From Vibrio sp. YMD68 (GTDB taxonomy: Bacteria; Pseudomonadota; Gammaproteobacteria; Enterobacterales; Vibrionaceae), in the NCBI RefSeq assembly GCF_029958905.1, contig NZ_CP124613.1:1116001-1180000 (forward strand): a stretch of DNA of 64,000 nt. Reading direction: 5' to 3'. The translations under genes were made by a program, and so were the position numbers. Numbering within the stretch: the stretch's first letter is position 1; each line of letters opens with the position of its first letter. The notes beneath the pieces are model-generated. The model was not told the origin of the DNA, did no database searches, and was given only the letters and a program-made list of their open reading frames with translations. Shown here in pieces: positions 50,150 through 59,636 of this stretch.

Positions 50150-50923
50150 ATGAATTACGAAATGCTAGAGGACGAATCTATCTTATTTCCGACACTTTCA
50201 TTCATCGCGGCTTCTGTTTTAGTCATTATCGGTGCTCAGGTTGTTAGTTTCAGTGGCAACCAACTGTCGATACTGGCTTTAATCATTCCCGCATTGTGGG
50301 TACTTCCTCAGCGAGGCATTGCTGGCGTTCTTCTACTCACCGCTTTAACCCTTTACGGGCTCACTTTACCTTACCAATCGATTGCACTATCGATCTCCTC
50401 TTGGGTGATATTTCCACTCATGATGGTGGCATTTTCAAGACGTTCAGGAACCATCTCGAAAGTCACAAGCTTACTCATACTTGTGTCGCTACAAACAGGG
50501 CTCATGATCACTCAAATAAGTGGTGCTCTCGATGGCAACGCAGCCATGACCGTCATTCAAACATTCGCGGTTATGCTAGCGTGGTTTGCAACCAAACACA
50601 GTAAGATGTCACAGCAATTTCCCTGGTGGAGCCTCGGTATCTTCGCTCCTTTATGGGTTGCTCAACTGCCTTACGCGATAGCACTCACATTTTGCTTTTC
50701 TATCGCAATAGCGGTCATTGGACACCTGTTTGGGATTAAGAAGTATCAGTGGGGTACGCTCCTCGGCTGGGCACTTCCCACCGTTGCATTTTGCGCCTTA
50801 ATGCTCACCCCAACAGCAAACGTGCCCCATTCGGTTTTTGTCGTTTGGCTCTGTTTGTTAGGAACGGCGTGGAGTACCGATTACATATTAAGAGTGATCG
50901 AGAGCAAGAAACAAAGGCAATGA
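50150..50923 (+). CDS. Hypothetical integral membrane protein (257 aa)
   Basis: A 257-residue protein with about eight hydrophobic helices starting near residue 15 and a short charged C-terminus (VIESKKQRQ). No family recognised. I prefer ATG 50150; a TTG three codons earlier is also open. Confidence 0.65.
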   Translation: MNYEMLEDESILFPTLSFIAASVLVIIGAQVVSFSGNQLSILALIIPALWVLPQRGIAGVLLLTALTLYGLTLPYQSIALSISSWVIFPLMMVAFSRRSGTISKVTSLLILVSLQTGLMITQISGALDGNAAMTVIQTFAVMLAWFATKHSKMSQQFPWWSLGIFAPLWVAQLPYAIALTFCFSIAIAVIGHLFGIKKYQWGTLLGWALPTVAFCALMLTPTANVPHSVFVVWLCLLGTAWSTDYILRVIESKKQRQ

Positions 50924-51227
50924 ACGGATAACCGGGCAGGAATAGCTAGAAAATGGATAAATAGAGACCAGACAAGTAGAAGTAGACAAGTAAAAGCAGG
51001 TAAGAAAAAAGCGGATAAGTTCTTAGGGCGTGTTACTCATTAACTGACGACTTATTGTGATACTAGTGATCTCTTATAGTGATTCCTTGTAATGATGGTG
51101 ATGTGATGGGTAGACTCACTGTTACTGAACTATCATTACTAGCAATCTATCATTACTAGCGATCTGTCATTGCCACTGATCTATGATTATTATAAAGCCG
51201 TCGCTTTACCCAATGCATGAGGCATAC
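50924..51227. other. Repeat-rich intergenic region
   Basis: No gene. TATCATTACTAGCAATC is repeated three times with changes (51131-51181), and loose AGTAGA-type direct repeats occur near 50960-51000. Confidence 0.7.
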
Positions 51228-51908
51228 ATGACCACTTACCTGAACGCCGATTTCCAGCAACGAATCATTATTCGACCTGAAGACTACCAATGGGTCGATT
51301 CACCTATGCCCGGTGTTGAGCGAATGATGTTAGATAGAATTGGGGACGAAGTTGCAAGAGCCACTTCCATTGTACGTTATGCGCCTTTTAGTGAGTTTTC
51401 ACCCCACCTACATTCTGGTGGTGAAGAGTTTTTAGTATTAGACGGTGTCTTTTCCGATGAGCATCAGGACTACGGGCAAGGTTGCTATGTACGCAATCCC
51501 ATCGGTACTTCCCACCAACCGCGCATTGGCAAAGAGGGGGCAACGATTTTCGTCAAACTTCACCAATTTGACCAAGCAGACGCAGAGCAAAAAGTGATAG
51601 ATACGCATGCTCAGCCGTGGCGGCAAGGCCTTGTTGATGGGCTCACTGTGATGCCATTGCATGAGTTTGAAGGAGAGCACGTTGCCCTTGTAAAATGGGC
51701 ACCGAATACACAATTTAACGGCCACAAGCATTGGGGAGGCGAAGAAATATTCGTCCTCGAAGGTACATTCTACGATGAACATGGCACTTACCCCAAAGGC
51801 ACTTGGCTACGCAGCCCCCACCTAAGTCAGCACCAGCCTTTTACACAAAAAGATGGTGCATTGATCTACGTTAAAACCGGCCATTTATTCAATATAAGTG
51901 CTCCATAA
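51228..51908 (+). CDS. Double-cupin protein (ChrR-like)
   Basis: A 226-residue protein made of two tandem ChrR-type cupin domains. Each has the metal-ligand run: HLHSGGEEFLVLDG with later HQP in the first, HKHWGGEEIFVLEG with HQP in the second. The N-terminal zinc anti-sigma domain of ChrR is absent, and no sigma-factor gene is adjacent. It may be a metal-dependent enzyme or sensor. I start at ATG 51228, with TGAGG 6 nt upstream. Confidence 0.85.
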   Translation: MTTYLNADFQQRIIIRPEDYQWVDSPMPGVERMMLDRIGDEVARATSIVRYAPFSEFSPHLHSGGEEFLVLDGVFSDEHQDYGQGCYVRNPIGTSHQPRIGKEGATIFVKLHQFDQADAEQKVIDTHAQPWRQGLVDGLTVMPLHEFEGEHVALVKWAPNTQFNGHKHWGGEEIFVLEGTFYDEHGTYPKGTWLRSPHLSQHQPFTQKDGALIYVKTGHLFNISAP

Positions 51909-52038
51909 GTATCGATATTCTGACTGTTTCTGAGGTGAGAGCAGATGACAAACATCGTATTTACTGTTCGTTTTATCATCAAAACTGTGTCATTGTTAAT
52001 GATAAGTTACATTTTAATTATTGCTGTCCCATCATTAT

Positions 52039-52122
52039 TTGCGGGTGATTGTTTGCGAGTGATTGGCTGCGAGTGATTGTTGGCAATTGATTATTTGCGA
52101 GTAATGGATGGCGAGTAATGTC
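52039..52122. repeat. Degenerate 13-15 bp tandem repeat x6
   Basis: Units around TTTGCGAGTGATTGG and TGGCGAGTAATG, between the cupin gene and the binding-protein gene. Confidence 0.75.
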
Positions 52123-52184
52123 TAGTGAATGAGCGTTTATTGATAAACAGCAGATATGGATAAACAGCAGACTGGATCGATAGG

Positions 52185-52928
52185 ATGAATACCATCAGAA
52201 CCTATTTCGTGTTTTTTTTATGCGTATGGATAGCCCCTTTCGCGGTTGCAGGGGAAGAAAAAGTGGTGCGTTTAGCCTCTGGCGATTGGTTCCCGTACAC
52301 CTCTAGCCAATATCAAGGCGGCCTTCTTGAGAAAGTCGTCCAACACGCATTTCACTCTCAAGGTTACGACGTTAAAATCGATTACATGCCCTGGATTCGT
52401 AGTGCCAAACTGGTCGAGTACGCAAAGTACGATGGCACTTTCCCCTGGTATTCAAACAACGAGCGTCGAGCTAAGTTTATCTACCCAACCATCCCCCTCA
52501 TGCACGCAGATACCGTGATGTTCTACCACAAAGATGTCGACTTTCATTGGGACACGATTTCTGATCTGTCTCAATACAAGATTGGTGGTGTTGCTGGGTT
52601 TGCTGCCACAGAATTACTCGTCAAGAATGGCGTAGAGACCATCAATTCAGTTGATCTTGATGAGAACATCCTAAAACTACTCAGACACAGAGTAGACGTT
52701 GTACCGATCGAGCGACAAGTTGGATTAACGATGGTGTCGTCTGTAGCCAAGGCTGACCAGGTGCTGATTCAAATCGACGAGAAACCGTTGATCAGCAATC
52801 CTATGTACATGATGTTCTCTAAAAATGAACGAGGACAAAAGCTGAGCCATATTTTTGATCGAGGGCTAACCCAGATCAAAGACAATGGCTGTTACGATCA
52901 ACTTATGTTGGGGAATCCTTGCGAGTAG
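52185..52928 (+). CDS. Periplasmic solute-binding protein, family 3-like
   Basis: A 247-residue secreted protein with a signal peptide (1-22, ending AVA) and the SBP family 3 fold (VRLASGDWFPYTS..., YMPWIRSAKLVE, GTFPWYSNNERRAKF). No transporter genes are adjacent, as is common for this group in vibrios, so it may serve a sensory role. The next gene is a chemoreceptor, but on a separate unit. Confidence 0.85.
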   Translation: MNTIRTYFVFFLCVWIAPFAVAGEEKVVRLASGDWFPYTSSQYQGGLLEKVVQHAFHSQGYDVKIDYMPWIRSAKLVEYAKYDGTFPWYSNNERRAKFIYPTIPLMHADTVMFYHKDVDFHWDTISDLSQYKIGGVAGFAATELLVKNGVETINSVDLDENILKLLRHRVDVVPIERQVGLTMVSSVAKADQVLIQIDEKPLISNPMYMMFSKNERGQKLSHIFDRGLTQIKDNGCYDQLMLGNPCE

Positions 52929-53099
52929 ACATTCAAACTAGCCGCCCTGCCACACTTTTTTCTTTCTCTCACAAGTGCGTGTTCCTCACAAATGCTTGCT
53001 TAAAACAGTTATTTTCAAAAATAGTCCTCATAAAATCTACCTAACGAACAATTACCTTCTATTATTTACAAAAGAATCAATAAATAGGCAGATGCAACC

Positions 53100-55007
53100 A
53101 TGAAACAACTTGGTTTTAAAAACTTACTCCTTATTTCAATCATTGCATTAGTTGCCGTGTCTGTTTCAACATCCAGCTACGTCTCTTATGTAAAGCAAGA
53201 AAAAACACTCATCGAGATCATTACTGCCGCTAATGAAGACTATGTTGCAAAGCAAGCCCAGTTAATTGAGAACCAGTTAGGTGAAAAAGTCTCTGGTTTG
53301 AATAAAATCGCTAAAAAATATCAATCAGAACAAATGACGGGTACGGCTGAGAGTTTTATCGAATTTACCAAAATAATGGCCGGAGCGATGAACCTGAACA
53401 GTTCAGTGGTTGGCTTTGAAAACGGCGATGGCTATTGGAATCAAACCGCAGACACCTGGCCTAATCACAAGTTGGATGGCGACATTACCGAGCGATCTTG
53501 GTATCAACTCGCTCGAACGAGCAGCGGAACCGCCATCACCGATCCGTACCTAGGGAGTGGCTCTGATATTTACTGGGTAAGTATCGTGGAGAAGATCAAA
53601 GAAGGGATGATATCCGTCGATATGCAGCTTGGATTTCTCAATGAAATGGTCAAAGGTGCAACAGAAATTCCAGGGGCCATTGCCATCATCATGAATCAGG
53701 ACTCGACCATTTTGGCCTCATCTACCGACTTATTAAAAGCCAGTGACAAAGCCACCAACTACCCATGGTTCAAAGGCGTCGTCAATAATGCCGTGACCAA
53801 TGTCAGTAGTGTTCAACATTACGAACATAATGGCAGCGACAAGCTTCTCTTTTCACACAAAATTAATATCGCCGATAAGAGCTGGTATTTTGCGATAGGT
53901 GTAGACAAAGAGGTCGCATTCGCCAGCTTAGCCGCCGCAAAATACTCGGCAATCATCAGCACGTTGATCGCCACGATCGTTAGTATCATCATTGCAGTCT
54001 TAGTCTTGCAGGTGCTGTATCGCCCTATTTTAGCGCTAAGACAAACCATTGATGGGTTGTCTCAAGGTAATGGCGATTTAACCCAACGTCTCGACGTCAA
54101 AACCAAAGATGATCTCGGTGAAATCGCGAATGGGGTCAATAAATTTATCGAAAATCTGCAAAACATGATGCTTGAGATTAAAGGCGCAACGGGTGACTTA
54201 AATGAGAACATCGATAAACTCAAAGATCAGTCTCAACGTAACTCTGTGATTCTTCAAAATCACGTTTCTGAAACAGAGCAGGTTGTCACTGCCATTGAGG
54301 AAATGAATTCAACCGCCGAGTCGATGGCGACAGATGCCGCCAATACGGCACAACTTACCCATAATGCCAACGAAGCGGGCAACAACTCAAAACAAACCGC
54401 CATGAACGCGCAATCTAATGTCTCTGAATTGGTGTCCGATGTTGAAAATTCCGCCGAACAAGTGCAGAAAATGAGTAACGAAACCGACAGCATCACGACG
54501 ATATTGGGGGTGATTGGGGCCATTGCCGAGCAAACCAACTTACTGGCCTTGAATGCAGCCATAGAAGCGGCGCGTGCAGGTGAACAAGGGCGCGGCTTTG
54601 CGGTTGTTGCCGATGAAGTACGCAACCTAGCCAGTCGAACCAAAACAAGCACCGAAGAAATAGAAACCGCATTAGGCAGTTTGTTGAAAGGCAGCCAGAG
54701 TGTGGTTGAATCGATGGATGTCACTAAAAACCGATGCGAGCACACGGCAGAAGGGGCTGGCGAAGTGGTGCACAGCCTAGAAACCATGAGCCAATTTGTT
54801 AACGACATTAATGATCTCAGCACTCAGATAGCCACCGCAGCCGAAGAACAAAGCAGCGTCACCCGTGAACTCAGCCGAAATATGTCTGCAATCAACGACA
54901 TTGTTGTTGAACTAGACAGCAACGGTAAACAGGCATTAAATGAAGCAAGCGACATTGATAACGTCAACCGACAATTAATTGAAATCGTTGGACGCTTCAA
55001 GTTGTGA
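53100..55007 (+). CDS. Methyl-accepting chemotaxis protein with dCache sensor
   Basis: A 635-residue chemoreceptor. TM1 at about 8-28, periplasmic double-Cache domain (about 35-275; [23 protein letters not shown] region and ISVDMQLGF), TM2 at about 280-305, HAMP, and the signalling domain with the conserved tip ([18 protein letters not shown]). dCache domains usually bind amino acids or other small molecules directly. Confidence 0.94.
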   Translation: MKQLGFKNLLLISIIALVAVSVSTSSYVSYVKQEKTLIEIITAANEDYVAKQAQLIENQLGEKVSGLNKIAKKYQSEQMTGTAESFIEFTKIMAGAMNLNSSVVGFENGDGYWNQTADTWPNHKLDGDITERSWYQLARTSSGTAITDPYLGSGSDIYWVSIVEKIKEGMISVDMQLGFLNEMVKGATEIPGAIAIIMNQDSTILASSTDLLKASDKATNYPWFKGVVNNAVTNVSSVQHYEHNGSDKLLFSHKINIADKSWYFAIGVDKEVAFASLAAAKYSAIISTLIATIVSIIIAVLVLQVLYRPILALRQTIDGLSQGNGDLTQRLDVKTKDDLGEIANGVNKFIENLQNMMLEIKGATGDLNENIDKLKDQSQRNSVILQNHVSETEQVVTAIEEMNSTAESMATDAANTAQLTHNANEAGNNSKQTAMNAQSNVSELVSDVENSAEQVQKMSNETDSITTILGVIGAIAEQTNLLALNAAIEAARAGEQGRGFAVVADEVRNLASRTKTSTEEIETALGSLLKGSQSVVESMDVTKNRCEHTAEGAGEVVHSLETMSQFVNDINDLSTQIATAAEEQSSVTRELSRNMSAINDIVVELDSNGKQALNEASDIDNVNRQLIEIVGRFKL

Positions 55008-55796
55008 GAATCGATTTAACGGTGAAGAATCAAAAATGAATCGCAATGGATTCGCTGTAGAGCGTCGCAGTAACCCCCAAAAGGCACTCTACAGAACTCT
55101 GCCCCTATCTATTCATGCGGCTTAGTGCTCTTGACAACAGTATTTTGATCGTCGATAAACTGGGGGATACATCGATTAATCACAACTCTTTTAGAAAATA
55201 ATAACTACCTTAGAAAATATCACCGCAACATCGGCACTCTCATATTCTGTCGCACTACAGTCGCGCAACAAGAACTTAAAACTTTAAGTGTCAAATATCG
55301 ATTCACACTACCTGTGCGATAAAACCACCTGTGCGATAAAACAGCCTGTGCAATAAATATGTGACTTAAACAGAGTGTCTGATCGTCTTCTATATGGGTA
55401 AATGATAGGTTGAATATTACAGAGTGAGAGGTTGTTGCAATGGATCTGTAACGTACTCTGTTTTATACCTGCGCTACTCACGCAAGTGTATTGTGTCCTG
55501 TATTTTCGCCCGCATACCGTACCCCTTGCGGGCTTTTTTTTTCTACTTTTCCTTTATATTCAAAGCACTTGAGATTTGGTATTCGCATTAAATCACTCTC
55601 CAGCGTCAATGACACTCTATAACAACCGCCTAGTAAACACGCTGTTTCATTTCCATCAAAACCAAGCTTTGCCAATATTGCACTACCTTCTGAGCACAAT
55701 GAATAGCAAAACGGTTTGCTCCTACTCATTAAGGTGAACGTTCGTTGAGGCGAACGACTATCAAGCAATTTACTAAACGTTTTGTTGGAGAAAACA
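55008..55796. other. Gene-free region, 789 bp, with repeats and an orphan terminator
   Basis: No convincing CDS. It contains CTGTAGAG/CTCTACAG (55055-55094), a 17-bp repeat CCTGTGCGATAAAACCA x3 (55311-55360), and a canonical terminator at 55508-55542 that no CDS within 500 bp needs. Confidence 0.6.
55508..55542 (+). terminator. Orphan rho-independent terminator
   Basis: GCCCGC / GCGGGC stem, 14-nt loop and nine T residues. The nearest upstream CDS on this strand ends 500 bp away, so it may end a small RNA. Confidence 0.85.
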
Positions 55797-56108
55797 ATGC
55801 CAATCCCAAGAGATACCAAAGCACAATTTATCGCAAAATCCCGCCGCCTATGGGGTGACCGTTTTGGTTATAATGACGTTCATTACGTGAACAGCCGCAC
55901 GCCAGTTTCACTGTGGTGCAAAGAGCACAATGCGTCTTTTTCGCAAACTCCAAAAGCACATTTTTCCGCTAAACATGCTTGTTGTCCACTGTGCTACAAA
56001 GAGCTAGCGGGTACGTTTCAGAATGCTTGGCGTCAACAGCGCCAAGAAACACCCTCTGGGCAGAACATGAGATTCTACTCACTCATGAATCAAGTATTTA
56101 AACAGTAA
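55797..56108 (+). CDS. Zinc-ribbon protein of the HNH/homing-associated type
   Basis: A 103-residue protein whose core (FIAKSRRLWGDRFGYNDVHYV, then TPVSLWCKEHNASFSQTPKAHFSA and CCPLC) matches a repeat unit often found in zinc-ribbon and homing-endonuclease-associated proteins. A ribosome site GGAGA lies 5 nt before the ATG. Function unknown, likely DNA binding. Confidence 0.7.
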   Translation: MPIPRDTKAQFIAKSRRLWGDRFGYNDVHYVNSRTPVSLWCKEHNASFSQTPKAHFSAKHACCPLCYKELAGTFQNAWRQQRQETPSGQNMRFYSLMNQVFKQ

Positions 56109-56156
56109 TCACAGCCAGTTTTTGGTGTCTTCTGTCTGCTTCAAAATTTACACGCA

Positions 56157-56196
56157 CAACACAGTGGGCTATTAACACATAATGCCCACTGTGTTG
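56157..56196. other. Perfect 13-bp stem-loop
   Basis: CAACACAGTGGGC and GCCCACTGTGTTG with a 14-nt loop, between convergent genes. An A run follows on the + strand; there is no T run on either exit, so its terminator role is uncertain. Confidence 0.65.
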
Positions 56197-56278
56197 AAAA
56201 AACAGAGCGGGCATGTCTAAAACGAATCATTCAATCGAGACCACTCGTTACAATGTATATTGTAAGCCAACTGTATAA

Positions 56279-56812
56279 TCAAAAACCAACAGTGTAATCA
56301 AAAACCAATACCCCTACCTTGTCTTTACCTCCTGGATTTTTTTCGACCTTCAAGTAAGGTCCTACGAATTCTTTAAATTTTTGATGATTTTTGTCATAGA
56401 ATTGAGCAGAGCTGATCGCAGGTGTTCCAACGTAGTAATTGAGATCGCTTTGAGACAAAAAGCTAACCATAAAAGCGAGATCATAACCCTTGCCTTGCCC
56501 TTCTCGACTGCTATTCTGACTACCCGCTTCAATATTGTGTATGTATTGCTTGCCATCACGAGTAGATTTTCTCAACGCGAGAAACCTGTTTACAATCTCT
56601 TGTTTCTCAACATCGGTAACATCATCTTTTAAGTCGAAGAGAACAATATGACGAATCAGACCTTTTTCAAAATTGGGCGTTGTGACTTTCGCATAATCTT
56701 TTACAGGGATAGGCTTTGCGGTGCTCGAATACTCATTCTCGTTGCCATTTAAATGTGCAACGGCTGGCATCGATAAAGTGGCAGTTAAAGCTATCGCTCG
56801 TACCATTTTCAT
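56279..56812 (-). CDS. Secreted stress-responsive A/B barrel (Dabb) protein
   Basis: A 177-residue protein with a signal peptide (1-19, ending AVA) and a Dabb domain (about 52-165, LIRHIVLFDLKDDVTDVEKQ start). Dabb domains are ferredoxin-like and dimeric, with various roles. Export of a Dabb protein is a known but small subgroup. AAGG precedes the start. The last codons lie in an 18-bp duplicated sequence (TAATCAAAAACCAA). Confidence 0.8.
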   Translation of the reverse strand: MKMVRAIALTATLSMPAVAHLNGNENEYSSTAKPIPVKDYAKVTTPNFEKGLIRHIVLFDLKDDVTDVEKQEIVNRFLALRKSTRDGKQYIHNIEAGSQNSSREGQGKGYDLAFMVSFLSQSDLNYYVGTPAISSAQFYDKNHQKFKEFVGPYLKVEKNPGGKDKVGVLVFDYTVGF

Positions 56813-56836
56813 TTAATCTACCTTTCTTATTAGCTA

Positions 56837-56878
56837 AATAATTACATAACAATAATTACATAACAATAATTAGGTAAT
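56837..56878. repeat. 14-bp tandem repeat x3
   Basis: AATAATTACATAAC twice, then AATAATTAGGTAAT, immediately upstream of the Dabb gene. Confidence 0.9.
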
Positions 56879-56892
56879 AAAAAACGAACAAT

Positions 56893-56907
56893 TAAACACA
56901 GTGTTTA
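56893..56907. promoter_or_regulatory. Palindrome TAAACA-N3-TGTTTA, copy 1
   Basis: TAAACACAGTGTTTA, 81 bp upstream of the Dabb start. Same motif recurs at 57621 and 59267. Confidence 0.6.
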
Positions 56908-57037
56908 TTAATAGGGAAGCACTCGAAAGTCACTGCCATTGATGTCGAGTTGAACATTGGTTTAAATATCTGTTTGGGATAAGTAACCACATTGGCATTG
57001 ATACTATTCACTTACTCACTTACTGCACCATAATATT

Positions 57038-57397
57038 TTATTCAAACTTAGCATCAATTCGATACTTCCCCCCATCAAAAGAGAATTCACTCCCCAAAGC
57101 GATAGTTTGATCAATCGCTACCGTATTGACACCATTCAATTTAAAGCGACTTGACATATGATAGTGTTCGTTATCCGCTTCTATTTTAGACACTGTCGTT
57201 ATAATTTCTATCACCTTGTCTTCAATAGCACCGTGCTCAAAAATCGCCTCCTCTTCTAATTGGACGATAAGTTTAGGGGAGACGAGTAATTTGTTATCTT
57301 CAAAAACCTGGTAAGAAACCCTATGATTCTGTGTGGCATACGAATAGGCCACACCCGAAATCGATAGTAACATGGTTAAAATAATTTTCTTTTTCAT
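57038..57397 (-). CDS. Hypothetical secreted protein (119 aa)
   Basis: A 119-residue protein with a clear signal peptide (MKKKIILTMLLSISGVAYSYA) and a beta-rich mature part of about 98 residues. No family recognised. Low GC like its neighbours. Confidence 0.65.
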   Translation of the reverse strand: MKKKIILTMLLSISGVAYSYATQNHRVSYQVFEDNKLLVSPKLIVQLEEEAIFEHGAIEDKVIEIITTVSKIEADNEHYHMSSRFKLNGVNTVAIDQTIALGSEFSFDGGKYRIDAKFE

Positions 57398-57719
57398 AGT
57401 GTTAACAACCTAAAATACTGGATATTATATTGGGCATTAATTAATGATATGGAACAGTTCTAAAGTACGATTTAAACTATTTACACCGAACTAAATAAAA
57501 TCTGTATGTCCTCCACTCCAACCTCTAGAGTATTTATTTACAACATTCATTAATTTTTCTTATTTATAACGCGTATAAAATCATCAAAACAAACTAACGT
57601 GAATCAAAAAACAGTACAATTAAACACTTTGTTTAGCTAAAGATACCTCATCTCGTGAATAAGAGGTGAGTTCAAGGTAAGATTACGAAGCCCCTTTTCT
57701 TGAAAGGACTTGCGAAAGG
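57398..57719. other. AT-rich gap, 322 bp
   Basis: No gene seen. It contains copy 2 of the TAAACA-N3-TGTTTA palindrome. Confidence 0.6.
57621..57635. promoter_or_regulatory. Palindrome TAAACA-N3-TGTTTA, copy 2
   Basis: TAAACACTTTGTTTA, 224 bp upstream of the secreted hypothetical gene. Confidence 0.55.
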
Positions 57720-58151
57720 TTAACTATTTACCTTTCGCCAAACACTCATAAACAGCACCTCTTCTGATTGAAGTTTGAAATCGAACTTTTCATAAAACGG
57801 AGCAACGTCTTTACCACTCATTAAACCAATAAACGCACCTGATCGTTCTTTTGCCAGCTTATTGACATTAGACATAATATGTTCAATTATCTTTCGTCCT
57901 ACACCTTGATTCTGGTATTTTGGGTTGACAATGATATCTTGAATATAAAAGTATAAAGCACCATCGCCAACGACTCTGCCTATACCAATAAGCTCATCTT
58001 CATATAGGGCACAAATGGAAAATAGTGAGTTTTTAAGCGCTAAATTAGCTCTATATTTCTCTATCGATTCCCACCCGACAGATTGTCTCAATAAATTGTA
58101 CTGATTAACGGTGGGGTCTCTCAGTACGATTCTAAATTGATTTTCATTCAT
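57720..58151 (-). CDS. GNAT family N-acetyltransferase
   Basis: A 143-residue acetyltransferase. Motif A with the acetyl-CoA pyrophosphate loop is visible as IVNPKYQNQGVGRKIIEHIM, and PFYEKFDFK is the usual C-terminal motif. Substrate unknown. Confidence 0.88.
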   Translation of the reverse strand: MNENQFRIVLRDPTVNQYNLLRQSVGWESIEKYRANLALKNSLFSICALYEDELIGIGRVVGDGALYFYIQDIIVNPKYQNQGVGRKIIEHIMSNVNKLAKERSGAFIGLMSGKDVAPFYEKFDFKLQSEEVLFMSVWRKVNS

Positions 58152-58215
58152 AATTCTTTCCGGTTATAGAATACAGCCAATGCTCACCTAAGTTAATGTA
58201 TGCAAATTATTCTCA

Positions 58216-59142
58216 TTAAACAGATAAGCACTTTAGGTCAAAATCTTCTTCTTTCAACAGGTTCTGGTATGTTTCAGACACCATATTAATTAATTTCTTT
58301 TTGGGGTTCATTTTATGGTAGGAAATATAAACTGGGAGTTCTAACGTACCTATTTTATTCATCTTTTTTAAATCAACACCCGAATTAACAAACCTTCTAA
58401 TCGACGCTTTGTTTAAAAGGACAATGAGCGGTAATTCTTTTGCTACTTTCAGTAGGCTATCAATATCGGGAAGAATTAACCTGGGCAGAGATTTCACTAT
58501 ACATTCACTATCACAGCACTGGTCAATAAAATCGGCAATGAAATTATCATTACTCGTATTTCCTAGATCAAGCATGGCCAAGTATTCTATTTTGTTATTG
58601 TCATTGTTGATTTGATAAAACGAATATTCATCAATATACAGTTGCTTATTTTCTACAGCAATAGAGTCAAATTTGTAATACGACAACACAATGTCTAGAT
58701 CACACGCTCGAAGTTGACTGTACATTTCCCGTTCATTAAAATACTCACTCGTTATCGTTACCGACAGGACTTTCCCTGAATCTTTTCTGTAGTGATAATA
58801 ATTCGAGATGATTTCGCCACTTAAATTCATTTTTATTTGAGGTAATACACAGGCTTTGATGCTTTCATAGTTCATATATTCATTCAATTGATGAGATAAA
58901 TTAATGAGCATCGAATTCGTGTCAACCTCATGATATAGTCGTCCGCCTTCTCTAGTCGGTTTAAATTCGTTCTTATCAGAATAAAACAGTTTCTTTTTAA
59001 CAATGGCCTCAAGATCATTCAATGAGCGAGACAGTCTGCACAATGGTATTCCCGTCTTAAGTGCAGCGGCTCGCAGGCCATCGTAACGGTAGATCGCTTC
59101 AAAGTGGATTAATAATTCCGATAAACTCGAGATATTCTTCAT
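58216..59142 (-). CDS. LysR-like transcriptional regulator (divergent)
   Basis: A 308-residue protein. The N-terminal 60 residues form a LysR-type winged helix (FEAIYRYDGLRAAALKTGIPLCRLSRSLNDLEAIVKKKLF order, read in parts), and the rest has the length of a LysR effector domain but is strongly diverged. AT-rich, suggesting acquisition. Direct repeats CTAATTTGACA lie just before its start and may be its own sites. Confidence 0.75.
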   Translation of the reverse strand: MKNISSLSELLIHFEAIYRYDGLRAAALKTGIPLCRLSRSLNDLEAIVKKKLFYSDKNEFKPTREGGRLYHEVDTNSMLINLSHQLNEYMNYESIKACVLPQIKMNLSGEIISNYYHYRKDSGKVLSVTITSEYFNEREMYSQLRACDLDIVLSYYKFDSIAVENKQLYIDEYSFYQINNDNNKIEYLAMLDLGNTSNDNFIADFIDQCCDSECIVKSLPRLILPDIDSLLKVAKELPLIVLLNKASIRRFVNSGVDLKKMNKIGTLELPVYISYHKMNPKKKLINMVSETYQNLLKEEDFDLKCLSV

Positions 59143-59266
59143 AAGGTTGCCATCCTAATTTGACACGATATATTTACACTAATTTGACATTGCTTCCAAA
59201 ATAGTTTTTATTTGTATTAGTATTCGTTCCCTCAGGTATATTGACCAAAAAAACAATAGCCACAAG

Positions 59267-59281
59267 TAAACATGATGTTTC
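59267..59281. promoter_or_regulatory. Palindrome TAAACA-N3-TGTTT, copy 3
   Basis: TAAACATGATGTTTC, 125 bp upstream of the LysR-like gene; one mismatch in the right arm. Confidence 0.5.
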
Positions 59282-59604
59282 ATCATCAAACCTTTCTAAT
59301 TTGGCATTTTCTATATTATTTAATAATTAAGTGTTTATAATTTAATAATTTTACCTAATTTATCAGGTCATACTTTTCTATTCACTTGTGTTATAAGTTA
59401 TAATCATTCTCTCGATTAAGATGGCGATATTTCTTTCAGACAGTGATTTATAAAGCATGTGTCTGGCGTTCTTTTGTCGTGTACTCACTGCCATGGGGAA
59501 TGAGGAAGAACACAGGGCAAAAGAGCTTGTGCTGGGCATCAAGCCGGTGTGTGAATGGGATGTGAGGTAAGGATAGATCGGAAAGATAAAGGGGCGGGAT
59601 ATTC

Positions 59605-59627
59605 GGAGTCAGATTCTGATTTTTGCC
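59605..59627 (+). repeat. Diverged outer end of the RAYT element
   Basis: GGAGTCAGATTCTG...TTTTTGCC matches, in inverted orientation and at 17 of 23 positions, the GGGGTCAGGTCTTG...TTTTGCC sequence that lies upstream of the transposase. The intact gene is thus bracketed by inverted copies. Confidence 0.55.
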
Positions 59628-59636
59628 ACTATGCGA

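Larger units (their letters stand above)
59143..59636. other. AT-rich gap, 494 bp, upstream of the LysR-like gene
   Basis: Holds two exact CTAATTTGACA direct repeats 24 bp apart (59155 and 59179) plus a related site near 59308, copy 3 of the palindrome (59267-59281), and a 25-codon open stretch (59493-59570) of unknown meaning. Confidence 0.6.

Noticed and set aside
55478..55819. 113-codon frame on the minus strand
   Set aside because: It runs through a strong terminator, overlaps a better-supported gene on the other strand and has no recognisable domain.
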